DNA from: Trichomonas vaginalis G3
Lineage: Eukaryota > Parabasalia > Trichomonadida > Trichomonadidae
Direction: 5' to 3'
Length of the DNA: 64,000 nucleotides
Assembly (NCBI RefSeq): GCF_026262505.1
Contig: NC_067206.1
Span: forward strand, 14,256,205-14,320,204
The notes beneath the pieces are model-generated. The model was not told the origin of the DNA, did not search any database, and was given only the letters and a program-made list of their open reading frames with translations. A program made the translations under genes and the position numbers. Of this stretch, positions 1 to 8,349 are shown piece after piece (the stretch's first letter is position 1; each line of letters opens with the position of its first letter).

Positions 1-273
1 CAATAAGATATCCCAAGCATCTAACATCTTCATACCAACTTGTACGACTTTTATTTTCTTAAGTTTCTGTCTACATTCTTGTTCTGAAACTATGGTTGCT
101 CTTGGTTTGTTAAAGACAACATCCCATTCTTTCATGACATAACATTCTGGGGCAGAGTCGACATAAATGACTAAACGTTTCAAATTCTCGACTGCTTTGT
201 TATAGTCTCTAAATGGACACATATTTCTGAACGCTTGGAAGTCATAAAAATCTGAAACGTCTATTCTGTACAT
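1..273 (-). CDS. Maverick gene, partial (5' part only)
   Basis: An open frame runs from an ATG at 273 to the left edge, 91 codons without a stop. It begins MYRIDVSDFYDF. It lies 28 bases downstream of the neighbouring minus-strand gene (302-1108), in the same direction and with the same AT-rich leader. I do not recognise a domain in the visible part. The remainder is outside the window. It is a Maverick gene by position. Confidence 0.55.
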   Translation of the reverse strand, partial: MYRIDVSDFYDFQAFRNMCPFRDYNKAVENLKRLVIYVDSAPECYVMKEWDVVFNKPRATIVSEQECRQKLKKIKVVQVGMKMLDAWDILL

Positions 274-301
274 TTTTATAAAAATAAAAAAAATATTTTT
301 T

Positions 302-1108
302 TTATTCTTGACTTTGTTGTTGCATTTGTTCCATTTGTTGCATTTGTTGTTCTTGAGCTATTTGTTGTTGAAGTTGTTCTTGTAGTACAATACTTTCACC
401 AGTTGCATCTTCCAATTCGAAACTTTCTGCCGTCATTGACAAATACATAGGACATAAAAGTTTTACAGGAACAAAGTTTGCGTCAACTAATGTCAAGTTT
501 ATGTTTGCCAAAGTGTTTGAGTTTACTAAAGCTGAAAACTCTGCATTCGAATGAACAATAGGCAAACCAGCAGAGAAAGTGTTGTTTATACGCATGAGTA
601 TCTTTTGGTCATAGTAGTTTCTGTCGACATTCGAATAGCACTTTGAACCTAAGTTTGAAACAATATATAAAATAGGTGTACTTAAAGTCAATGGAACAGA
701 CAAACCTTGTATGACACCTTTTCCTGTTATAGGAAACTGTTGGTAGTAAAAACCAGATATAAGTTTTGTATTATAGCTCATATCGTTTATACTAAACTCA
801 GTCGGACATCCAAACATAATGAAACCTGCTCTAGTTGCAGCACATGTTACATCCGTCCTTAAAGTATTAAATAAGTCAACAAAACCTGTTGGTGGTATAT
901 CTGAGTAAGTATCTTCAAAGAAGTATTTTTTACCATTCACAACAACAAAGTCTTCTGGTGTCAAAAGAGCAAAACAGGCTTTAGTCGTCATCGTGTTTAA
1001 GGTCAGTTTACAATATCGTCCTTGAGGACTTTGTAAGTTTGTTGTTATAGAATTATATGACTCAGGGTTTTTAGTCGTAATAGTATAAACCACTATGTCT
1101 TCTGCCAT
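302..1108 (-). CDS. Maverick structural-type protein (possible minor capsid), 268 aa
   Basis: The frame of 268 residues starts at a real ATG (1108). It is beta-rich in its first 220 residues and ends in a Gln-rich tail (about residues 240-268). It sits directly downstream of the 193-residue gene (1113-1694), with 4 bases between them. Its composition and place next to the capsid-type region suggest a virion component such as a jelly-roll minor capsid or penton protein. That is inference; no diagnostic motif was recognised. The frame looks whole. Confidence 0.5.
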   Translation of the reverse strand: MAEDIVVYTITTKNPESYNSITTNLQSPQGRYCKLTLNTMTTKACFALLTPEDFVVVNGKKYFFEDTYSDIPPTGFVDLFNTLRTDVTCAATRAGFIMFGCPTEFSINDMSYNTKLISGFYYQQFPITGKGVIQGLSVPLTLSTPILYIVSNLGSKCYSNVDRNYYDQKILMRINNTFSAGLPIVHSNAEFSALVNSNTLANINLTLVDANFVPVKLLCPMYLSMTAESFELEDATGESIVLQEQLQQQIAQEQQMQQMEQMQQQSQE

Positions 1109-1112
1109 TTAC

Positions 1113-1694
1113 TTAGCAAGTAAATTTTAATGAAATGTTGTGGTCGTCAAATATTTTTATGACGTCTGGGAAACTATATTTTAAGTTCAACGTTTCACCT
1201 CCTTTCATAACGTATATCTTGTCAATGACATTATATGAAACACCACAGCAAGCAATGTCGGGCTCTATTTCTTTGATGTTTATATCGTCTGCCTCTGTCA
1301 AAAGTTTCAATAGTTCTTTCAAAACTTCATGAGGTGCGATGACATATGAGTTCACTTTTACAGGGTTGTGCTCAACCAAGTTTAACATTATACCTAAAGC
1401 TTGACAAATCTTCTCCTGAGTTTTAAGTTTATCTTTCAGTTGTTTGTAGTCATTTCGAATATCTGCAACAGAACTTAAGTCTCTGCTAACTTCAGGATAT
1501 GTTGGTTGTTCTTTTACAGGAACTATTGTTATACCATCTTCGTCTTCGTATGGTTTCCCCACTTCAACATCTCTTTCTTTGACATTGACAACAACACTTT
1601 GACTGTTTGTTTGAGTTGGTGAATTTAACTTCACATCTGCCACCGCCATTAAACCTTTTGAAACACTTACGCTTCTATTTTTCGGAAATGACAT
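1113..1694 (-). CDS. Maverick hypothetical protein, 193 aa
   Basis: Translation from the ATG at 1694 gives 193 residues starting MSFPKNRSVSVSK. A longer open frame extends upstream to 1964 but has no supporting ATG context. The ATG at 1694 faces the plus-strand ATG at 1713 across a short shared leader, so the start is set by the divergent pair. A central helical stretch (about residues 75-100) looks coiled. The C-terminal half is mixed alpha/beta. No known domain was recognised. The frame looks whole. Confidence 0.5.
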   Translation of the reverse strand: MSFPKNRSVSVSKGLMAVADVKLNSPTQTNSQSVVVNVKERDVEVGKPYEDEDGITIVPVKEQPTYPEVSRDLSSVADIRNDYKQLKDKLKTQEKICQALGIMLNLVEHNPVKVNSYVIAPHEVLKELLKLLTEADDINIKEIEPDIACCGVSYNVIDKIYVMKGGETLNLKYSFPDVIKIFDDHNISLKFTC

Positions 1695-1712
1695 TTTACT
1701 TAGAATAAAAAG

Positions 1713-2132
1713 ATGGACGTATTTGAGTATCTCTTCGAATTGAAGCAAAACAAAGTTTACACACACAAACAATACAAATACATTGACAGAATAGTTCTTT
1801 ATACAAACAATGGAAAATGTTATAGAATAGCAGTCTTTGCTGAACCAAAATATTTTCATAAAGCAAAGAAAGTTGGTATAACCGAGATGGTGAAAGTTCT
1901 TGAAGCAGACAAAAATATAACAACAAAACTGACCGATATTTCTAAAGGTAAGTTTATAATACAATACTATGTCAAAACTGGCGTACTGTCAATATTTGAC
2001 GGAGAGAAGTCAGTTCAAGAACAACTTACTGACCTGCTGCCAAAATCTGCTCGATGGAAGCTGTCGTTATACCAATCTGAGGAGCCCCAGCAGGTTTCAT
2101 CGAACGAATTTTCAAAAGAGCATCTTCCGTGA
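1713..2132 (+). CDS. Maverick hypothetical protein, 139 aa (divergent)
   Basis: This is the only convincing plus-strand frame in the left element. It starts at ATG 1713, 18 bases from the opposed ATG at 1694, with the leader TTTTACTTAGAATAAAAAG between them. A closely similar leader precedes the divergent pair at 59153/59172 of the right element, which supports a real start. The product is basic and mixed alpha/beta, with no recognised domain. Its 3' end overlaps the opposed capsid-type frame (2026-2286). Confidence 0.45.
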   Translation: MDVFEYLFELKQNKVYTHKQYKYIDRIVLYTNNGKCYRIAVFAEPKYFHKAKKVGITEMVKVLEADKNITTKLTDISKGKFIIQYYVKTGVLSIFDGEKSVQEQLTDLLPKSARWKLSLYQSEEPQQVSSNEFSKEHLP

Positions 2133-3624
2133 AAAGTGCTATTGGTTTTGTAAACTTCTTTGCTTTCAATTCATCTGGACCGTCTCTGTCACCAGTATAT
2201 TGTATTTGAACTGTACCAACAGTTGAAATACCACCCATAAAGTCTTCTGAGTCAGCAAATGGAATGCCAAAAAAAACGGTCTCCATTTGTATATTGAGTT
2301 TTTTGAGCTCCTGTATGAGTCCATACTTTCACATATGGCATAATAGAACTTTGCATTTCAGGGTTAATGGTTGTTGTGAAGTTGTTGTTAAAGTTCATAG
2401 CATCTAATGTCAAGTTGTATGACCTCATATCCTCAACTGTAGAATATTCTTCTCTTGGATAGTATTTGCCATCTATGTTTATATGGTATTTAATACCAGG
2501 GTTGTAGAAGCAAGAATAGTCATTTATAGTTCGTCTGAACAGTACAAACATAGTATCTGCATGTTTCATTGCAGTTGTTAAAGCAATATCTGTTCTTGCA
2601 CCTGGGTCAGCACTTTGGTTTCCAACTTCACCTGCAAAGTCTTTGACAGATATTTGGTGTATAGGGAACATAAGTGGAACTGCAATATATTTGGCAGCTA
2701 AAGCATTTGAAATATCTGGGTCCAACATATAGACTGCAAGTCTGCTTTCTATTCTCTTGCATTCAAACTTTTCGCATGTGAACTTAACTGGGTCCCAAGC
2801 ATCTCCAGCAGCATTGAAATAATAGTTTACTTCAGTGTTGAGGTTTGAGAAACCAAAGTCTAAGTCAACTTTGTTTTTGCAAAAGTCGGCGAATGACATT
2901 TTATTTGTTCCCACTACTTCTGTAAGAGTGAATGGGTCTTGTGTTGGTGCAATGACTAAGTTATTTTGCTTGGAGTAAGTTCGATAGAAATTTTTCCTGC
3001 CCAGTTTGGCAAGTATCTTAAAAACCTGAAGATGAGGAAAGATGACAAAGGAACTCTAAGTTTCAGTTTTACTTTGGTTACTGCTGCTGCAGTTTGTCCA
3101 GAAAGGTCAACATAAACTCCTGGAACGTTAGGGTCAAGTCTTCTTATTTTCTCAATAGTTGCATACTGGTCTGTTTGTTCTCTAGCTTGTGGTTGTACTG
3201 AGTTTCTCAAAGCGAACCATTCATAGTTTGCCCATGTTACTGTTTGAACTAAGTCAGAGTTAGAATATATCTTATATCCCATGAAAACTTCTGGAGCATA
3301 TTGGTATCCGACATAGAAAATTCCATTGCAACCTTTCTTGTCAGACAACTTGGCAGAAGGTTTTATTTCAATGTCTTGTTCCACGTATAAGAAAGAGTTG
3401 TCAATAGAAATAATATGAAACCTGTCGCAAGCAATATCTACTGTTGTTGAAGAACCTTCTCCAAACTCACCTACATTTCCATAAGAAACAGCAGTTGTAT
3501 ATTCGTAAGTTCCAGGAACTATTTCTGACCTTCTAATGGCATTGTCGCATTCGTTATACCATTCGGAAACATTTCCATTCATGGCATCCAAAACTGTTGG
3601 CGTTATATTCTGAGCGGCGTACAT
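2026..3624 (-). pseudogene. Maverick major-capsid-type region, broken
   Basis: Three minus-strand open pieces (2956-3624, 2252-2914, 2026-2286) run one after another and together have the length expected of a double-jelly-roll major capsid protein. Beta-strand-rich segments and runs such as FLYVEQDIEIKP and RVPLSSFLIFRFL fit a virion shell protein. The assignment rests on length, composition and position in the element. The leader TTTTTACTCATATGAAATG precedes the first ATG (3624). The region shows about two breaks in this copy, so I treat it as a fossil. Confidence 0.5.
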
Positions 3625-3656
3625 TTCATATGAGTAAAAATATAGAATAGTTGGAT

Positions 3657-4109
3657 TTATATGTCATAATAGAACCCACTCCGACCAAGCTTTACTTTCT
3701 TCCTGACTGAGTTTTTAACTCTTCTTTTTCCTTCATTGCCCTCTGCTTGAAGTTGTTGCATCTTTGCATTATGTTCATCTAGTATGTTGCAAATTTCCCA
3801 TGTCCTTTTTGCCTTTTGGCTCTGGTCGCCCATCTCAGGTAACCTATATCCTAGAAAGAGTTTGTCATAGTCTGTATTTGAGTCTTCGCGTATTGTTTGC
3901 ATGACTCTTTCCTGAGTTTCCGGTTCAAGCGCTTCAAACAGTGCCTGTCCATATGGAATAAGCTCGTTTCCAAATATATGTTTTTGTAGCCATTCTGGTT
4001 TTCTTTCCATGTTACCAATTATATCTTTTGTGAATGGGAAAGCTTTTACCCAATCTTTCAGTCTTGCGTCGTTTATTTCTGTAGTTGGTTTTATTTTGTC
4101 AAGGAACAT
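3657..4109 (-). CDS. Maverick hypothetical protein, 150 aa
   Basis: The frame starts at ATG 4109 and overlaps the end of the upstream 759-residue gene by 11 bases. It is a helical, charged protein with a basic C-terminus (KRRVKNSVRKKVKLGR), suggesting nucleic-acid or capsid contact. It lies just before the capsid-type region. No family was recognised. The frame looks whole. Confidence 0.5.
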   Translation of the reverse strand: MFLDKIKPTTEINDARLKDWVKAFPFTKDIIGNMERKPEWLQKHIFGNELIPYGQALFEALEPETQERVMQTIREDSNTDYDKLFLGYRLPEMGDQSQKAKRTWEICNILDEHNAKMQQLQAEGNEGKRRVKNSVRKKVKLGRSGFYYDI

Positions 4110-6378
4110 GTTTTTTCAATACTAACATTTCATTTGGTACTGTCCATTTGAGTTTTCTTAAATATTCATCCCTTCTCGATTCATCGTCTGCAAAGTAAGT
4201 TTTTATGACATTTTGTAAACTTTCGTTTGCAAGGTCATGTACAATAGGTTCTCTTCCTTCTCTCTCCCTAACTTTCTTTCTAAACTCTTCACCAAATATA
4301 CCATCTTTATGGTTCTGTGTAGTTCTTTGAGATAAATGTTCTAGAACGTCAGGTGTTATATTTCCATCAGCCATGTTCATTTCATACTGGTCCAAAATAT
4401 CTGCATGTTTCATATCTTTCAATGGCATTAAAGCCGCGCTTAAAATACCAGCTATATCTGGTTCACCATTGACTTCCATTGCGTCTACAACTTCTTGGAA
4501 TTGAGGTTGTAAGTTTATGAACCACCTATCCGGATTAGCTTTATGACCCCATCTCATTGTAGTTCCATCGTCTGCAGAAACAAAAGTAGGTTTGTTTCCA
4601 TCTTGGTTAGGTTCTGAATGAACTTTAAACAATGTTTCATTTCTATATGTTTTCTTGAAATTTAACCTTTTATTTTCACCGAGTTCATCCGAAGATTGAA
4701 CGTTAAATGCTCGTAAGTAAAAAGGGTTGTTGTATTTGTGTACATTTTTTTTCAGTTCTTCCATTCTATGCTGGATATTTTCATCTGATGTTGGAGTCTT
4801 TTGTATGTCGGCAAACATTTTTCGATATTCTTCTACTATGTCAGCCGAATCTTTCTTAGACTCTTGGAAAGATTCCATATTCACCTCATGCTCTTGTTGA
4901 GGGTCAAGATTTTTCGGCTGTTCCAAATCTTCATCTAGTTCTGTGAAGTTAGTTTCCAAAGGAAGGACTTGTTCGTTTCCTTCAGGCTCTTCTAGCTGTT
5001 GTTGCTGAACTATTTCTTCCATGTCTGGTTGTATCTGAACTAGTTCTTCCTGTGGAGTTTCTTGTACCTCATCTGCTGGCATTTCATATATTCCGAGACC
5101 GTTTTCAACAATTTCCCTATCTACGTCATCCGCATTCATAAGCTTTTGTTCTTTCGTTCCGTCTCTATTTTTTACGCGTTTCATGACGAAAGTTGAATTG
5201 TCATTTAGCTCTGACATCAAATATCTCGGAGTAAATTCATCCATGTCATTTGGATGATATGCTATTAAATCATATCCCTTAGCGAGCTTGTATTTTCCAG
5301 GTTTGAGATTATATCCGTTTTGGTGCTGAGCCATAAAGCTAAATAGGTTCGGGTCAGTATTTCCATCCTTGAACTTTCCAATAGCTTCTTTATATCTGTC
5401 ACTAAAGTCAATACTATCTGGGAAACCACACTCTTCTTTAAGCATTTTTAAGAATTCTTGGTTTCCTTGTTCTCTACTTCTTTTATGTCCTTGCTCTGTT
5501 TGTGGTTGTTGTGGTGCAGTGTTTTGAACTGTTGGTTGTGGTGCAGTGTTTTGAACTGTTGGTTGTTGTGCTGGTTGTTGTTGTTGTTGTGTTGGTTTTG
5601 GTGCATGCCTGTGTCTGTGTCCATGTGACGATGTAAATGTTTTAGGTAGTCCTGGTGCAGGTGCTTCTCTTGGAGGGTTTGGTGGTATATAAGTTCCACC
5701 AGCTGGCACATATGTTCCATCTGCAGCGTAATGTCCTACCTGACTTTTCGTTTTTAAGAAAGCATTTACTAGGTCTGTTTTGGTCTGTTGTAACTCTTTT
5801 TCTTGACTTTTCACAACAGTTGCTCTAACGGCGTCATAGGCACTTTGAACTGCCTGTCTCGTTGCTGCATCTGTTATTTTCGTCATATTTTGTGCTACTT
5901 CTCTTAACTCGTTGTCGAAACCTTCAGACTTCAGTTTCTTTCCAGATGAGAAGTCGTTCACTTGTTTCACCTTACTATGAAGAGCTTCGAAGGCGTTCTT
6001 AAAGTCAGCATTCGTTAAAGCTTCATTTGAACTGTCTTCATCCGCTTGTATTTTTGTCCTTATTGACCCTATAAGCTGGGCTGCTTTAGCGTTGGCTTGG
6101 GCATCTAACCAGTCATTGTTAGCTTTTATATATTCTGCGCTTTTCATTGCCTTTTGCATGGCTGCGTCGTTATTTTTACTTTCTTGTGCTAAGTTTTCAT
6201 ACTGTACGGTTTGGTTTTGCAACTGTAAAAGTTTTTCTGCCTTTACATTTGCTTCAACTTCCTTTTTATACTCATCGCTATCCATATATGTCTTCAGGGC
6301 TTTTTGTTTTATTTCTTCATCTTTCAGTACTTTATATCGAGTAGTATGGTTTTTCAAATTTATGACATCTTGTTCCAT
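4099..6378 (-). CDS. Maverick coiled-coil / Gln-Pro-rich protein, 759 aa
   Basis: This is the longest frame of the left element. Residues 1-220 are strongly helical and rich in Lys, Glu, Ala and Gln (coiled coil). Residues 220-300 form a Pro/Gln/His-rich linker with PTVQNTAPQ repeated twice. The rest is acidic, with more helix, and ends in LVLKKHVP. The ATG at 6378 is 6 bases after the upstream 60-residue frame. A scaffold or minor structural role is plausible but not shown. Looks whole. Confidence 0.5.
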   Translation of the reverse strand: MEQDVINLKNHTTRYKVLKDEEIKQKALKTYMDSDEYKKEVEANVKAEKLLQLQNQTVQYENLAQESKNNDAAMQKAMKSAEYIKANNDWLDAQANAKAAQLIGSIRTKIQADEDSSNEALTNADFKNAFEALHSKVKQVNDFSSGKKLKSEGFDNELREVAQNMTKITDAATRQAVQSAYDAVRATVVKSQEKELQQTKTDLVNAFLKTKSQVGHYAADGTYVPAGGTYIPPNPPREAPAPGLPKTFTSSHGHRHRHAPKPTQQQQQPAQQPTVQNTAPQPTVQNTAPQQPQTEQGHKRSREQGNQEFLKMLKEECGFPDSIDFSDRYKEAIGKFKDGNTDPNLFSFMAQHQNGYNLKPGKYKLAKGYDLIAYHPNDMDEFTPRYLMSELNDNSTFVMKRVKNRDGTKEQKLMNADDVDREIVENGLGIYEMPADEVQETPQEELVQIQPDMEEIVQQQQLEEPEGNEQVLPLETNFTELDEDLEQPKNLDPQQEHEVNMESFQESKKDSADIVEEYRKMFADIQKTPTSDENIQHRMEELKKNVHKYNNPFYLRAFNVQSSDELGENKRLNFKKTYRNETLFKVHSEPNQDGNKPTFVSADDGTTMRWGHKANPDRWFINLQPQFQEVVDAMEVNGEPDIAGILSAALMPLKDMKHADILDQYEMNMADGNITPDVLEHLSQRTTQNHKDGIFGEEFRKKVREREGREPIVHDLANESLQNVIKTYFADDESRRDEYLRKLKWTVPNEMLVLKKHVP

Positions 6379-6384
6379 TTTTTG

Positions 6385-6567
6385 CTACTTCTGTGCTTTT
6401 TCTGACACTTTTTTCGCATATTCCTCTGTACTTAGTTCTTTCAGTTGTTCTTCTTTCTTCTTTTTCTCTACGTTTAACTCATTGAGTTTCTTTGTGTGTC
6501 TGTCATATTCTAGTTTCTTTTCGTTTTCACTTATTTGCTTCTGTATGTCTATGTTGACTTTTGACAT
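6385..6567 (-). CDS. Maverick small coiled-coil protein, 60 aa
   Basis: Sixty residues from ATG 6567, almost wholly helical and Lys/Glu-rich (MSKVNIDIQKQISENEKK). It overlaps the upstream gene's end by 41 bases in another frame and is followed after 6 bases by the 759-residue coiled-coil gene. It could be a separate small protein or an extension of its neighbour. No known family. Confidence 0.35.
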   Translation of the reverse strand: MSKVNIDIQKQISENEKKLEYDRHTKKLNELNVEKKKKEEQLKELSTEEYAKKVSEKAQK

Positions 6568-6859
6568 CTGTTATTTGATTTTTGAGTGAACTCAAATTCA
6601 TTTGACTTTGAGGGTTATAGGCTGTTCCGTCTGCAGCTCCACCATAGCCTGCCATTTTCGCTAAAAGTGCCGCTCTTAAACCTCCACTCTGTGCACCAAG
6701 AACTCGGTTTAAAAGCATAGGATTGCTTGACATTTGTTGCAACATAGTGGGGTCATTCAGCATTTGTTGTTGCAACTGTTGTTGTGGTGTCAGTTTTACT
6801 TTTGGATGTTTCAATGCTCCCTTCCTCTTACGTATATTCTTACGTAGCTTACGTGGCAT
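6527..6859 (-). CDS. Maverick small basic protein, 110 aa
   Basis: From ATG 6859 the product starts MPRKLRKNIRKRKG, a strongly basic N-terminus. A Gln/Met-rich stretch and a Gly/Ala-rich segment (ALLAKMAGYGGAADG) follow. A longer open frame extends upstream into the subterminal repeats but lacks gene-like composition, so I chose 6859. The basic head suggests DNA condensation or packaging, like virion core proteins; this is inference. It is the gene nearest the element's terminus. Confidence 0.45.
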   Translation of the reverse strand: MPRKLRKNIRKRKGALKHPKVKLTPQQQLQQQMLNDPTMLQQMSSNPMLLNRVLGAQSGGLRAALLAKMAGYGGAADGTAYNPQSQMNLSSLKNQITDVKSQHRHTEANK

Positions 6860-6894
6860 TTTAAGTGAAGTTAAAAAGCGGTTTTTGACAGATG

Positions 6895-7650
6895 TTTTAT
6901 TGTGACTTCTTCGTAAAGACTTTGTTGAGATTTCTTCGTAAATGAGTGTAAATGACCCAAAATATATTTTAGGGTAGAAGGGTATATCTAACCCTTTTCT
7001 AACCTCTTTTCTACCCTCTTGAATTTTCATGAATTTCTTCGTAAATGTTTTGTCAAGACTTCTTCGTAAAGACTGTTTGAGACTTCTTCGTAAAGACTTT
7101 GTTGAGACTTCTTCGTAAATGAGTGTAAATGACCCAAAAATATATTTTAGGGTAGAAGGGTATATCTAACCTCTTTTCTAACCTCTTTTCTAACCTCTTG
7201 AATTTTCATGAATTTCTTCGTAAAGACTTTGTTAAGACTTCTTCGTAAAGACTTTGTTGAGACTTCTTCGTAAAGACTTTGTTAAGACTTCTTCGTAAAG
7301 ACTTTGTTGAGACTTCTTCGTAAAGACTTTGTTAAGACTTCTTCGTAAATGACCCTAGTAGTATATTTTTGGTGTAAATTTCATGAAAATTCAAGAGGGT
7401 AGAAAAGAGGTTAGAAAAGAGGTTAGATATACCCTTCTACCCTAAAATATATTTTTGGTGTAAATTTCATGAAAATTCAAGAGGGTAGAAAAGAGGTTAG
7501 AAAAGAGGTTAGATATACCCTTCTACCCTAAAATATATTTTTGGTGTAAATTTCATGAAAATTCAAGAGGGTAGAAAAGAGGTTAGAAAAGAGGTTAGAT
7601 ATACCCTTCTACCCTAAAATATATTTTTGGTGTAAATTTCATGAAAATTC
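6895..7650. repeat. Maverick subterminal repeat block (two repeat families)
   Basis: Two motifs alternate. Family A is GACTTCTTCGTAAAGACTTT in tandem (about 7040-7350). Family B is a 90-100 base unit with AGGGTAGAAAAGAGG, ATACCCTTCTACCC and TATATTTTTGGTGTAAATTT. It occurs nearly identically about 2.7 times at 7380-7645 and in inverted orientation at 6940-7030 and 7120-7215. The same two families recur at 56520-56700 next to the other element's terminus. They probably act as transposase, replication-origin or packaging sites; this is inference. Confidence 0.8.
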
Positions 7651-7727
7651 TGAGTAAAATGACAGATGTTTATATGACACTTTCTCCGGTTTATAGGACC
7701 TCTCTCATATTCTAAACATCAACATCA

Positions 7728-7791
7728 GGGCTAGAAGGCACGAAGTGCCTGGAAGCCCCACTACCTTTTTTTTTTTTTTTTTTTTTTTTTT
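7728..7791. repeat. Maverick terminal inverted repeat with hairpin and T-run
   Basis: An imperfect palindrome centred on GGCACGAAGTGCC (7728-7759) is followed by CTACC and 26 T residues (7766-7791). The mirror copy at 56386-56455 has an A-run and then the same palindrome. The element/host junction is placed at the outer edge of the T-run. Confidence 0.75.
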
Positions 7792-8349
7792 AGTTTGTAA
7801 TGGGCTTTCATGGAGCTCAAAAATTCGCAAAAAAATGATTATGTAAAATTGAAATTGTCCATTTTTTGCACTAGAAGGAAAACCATTTTTCAAGTGTTTA
7901 TTTTTCTGGCTTCAAACTTACCTTAAACATCTAAATTGAAGGTCCCGTCATAGGGGCGTAAGTGTACCCTTAAAGAAATAGAAAAATTCTGAGATTCTCT
8001 CAATTTTTTTGACACACAAACTTTCAATCCCTATATTCTAAGGTCAAGAGTTAATAATTTTGGTCAGGAGGGTGTAAATATAAATCACCATATAGTACCT
8101 AATATGATTGCTATACTTTTCAGCTAGTAAAATAAAGATATTTTAATTTTTTCATAGCATGTCAGAAAGTGATAAGTGCAAAATTAGATTTTCTATATAA
8201 TGTTAAAAAAAAGTTATCATATGCAATAGAATTCGCGTCCCTGACAAAAGTCATAGTATGTGGGACAAGATTCTATTCTCTCTATTATCATTATTATTAA
8301 TAAACACGAAAAAAATTTATAAAACAAATAAAAAAATAAAAATAAAAAA
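7792..8349. other. Spacer with two dispersed repeat fragments
   Basis: No gene is seen. Bases 7920-7975 match 47434-47486, including GTCATAGGGGCGTAAGTG. Bases about 8030-8160 match 17245-17365, sharing GCTATACTTTT and AAAATAAAGATAT. The rest is AT-rich. Confidence 0.6.

Larger units (their letters stand above)
1..7791. mobile_element. Maverick/Polinton element, right-hand end (continues beyond window)
   Basis: Virus-like self-synthesising DNA transposon of the Maverick (Polinton) family, typical of trichomonads. The visible part carries, mostly on the minus strand, a basic small protein, coiled-coil proteins, a capsid-type region and smaller genes. These are followed by subterminal repeats (about 6895-7650), a terminal hairpin (7728-7759) and a T-run ending at 7791. 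The same terminus occurs in inverted orientation at 56386-56455. Most frames are open, so the copy looks fairly young, but the capsid region shows about two breaks. The rest, presumably with the polymerase and integrase, lies outside the window. Confidence 0.85.

Noticed and set aside
6895-7650. Regular short repeats that could be taken for a CRISPR array
   Set aside because: Units occur in both orientations, have no unique spacers, and recur at another Maverick end in a eukaryote.
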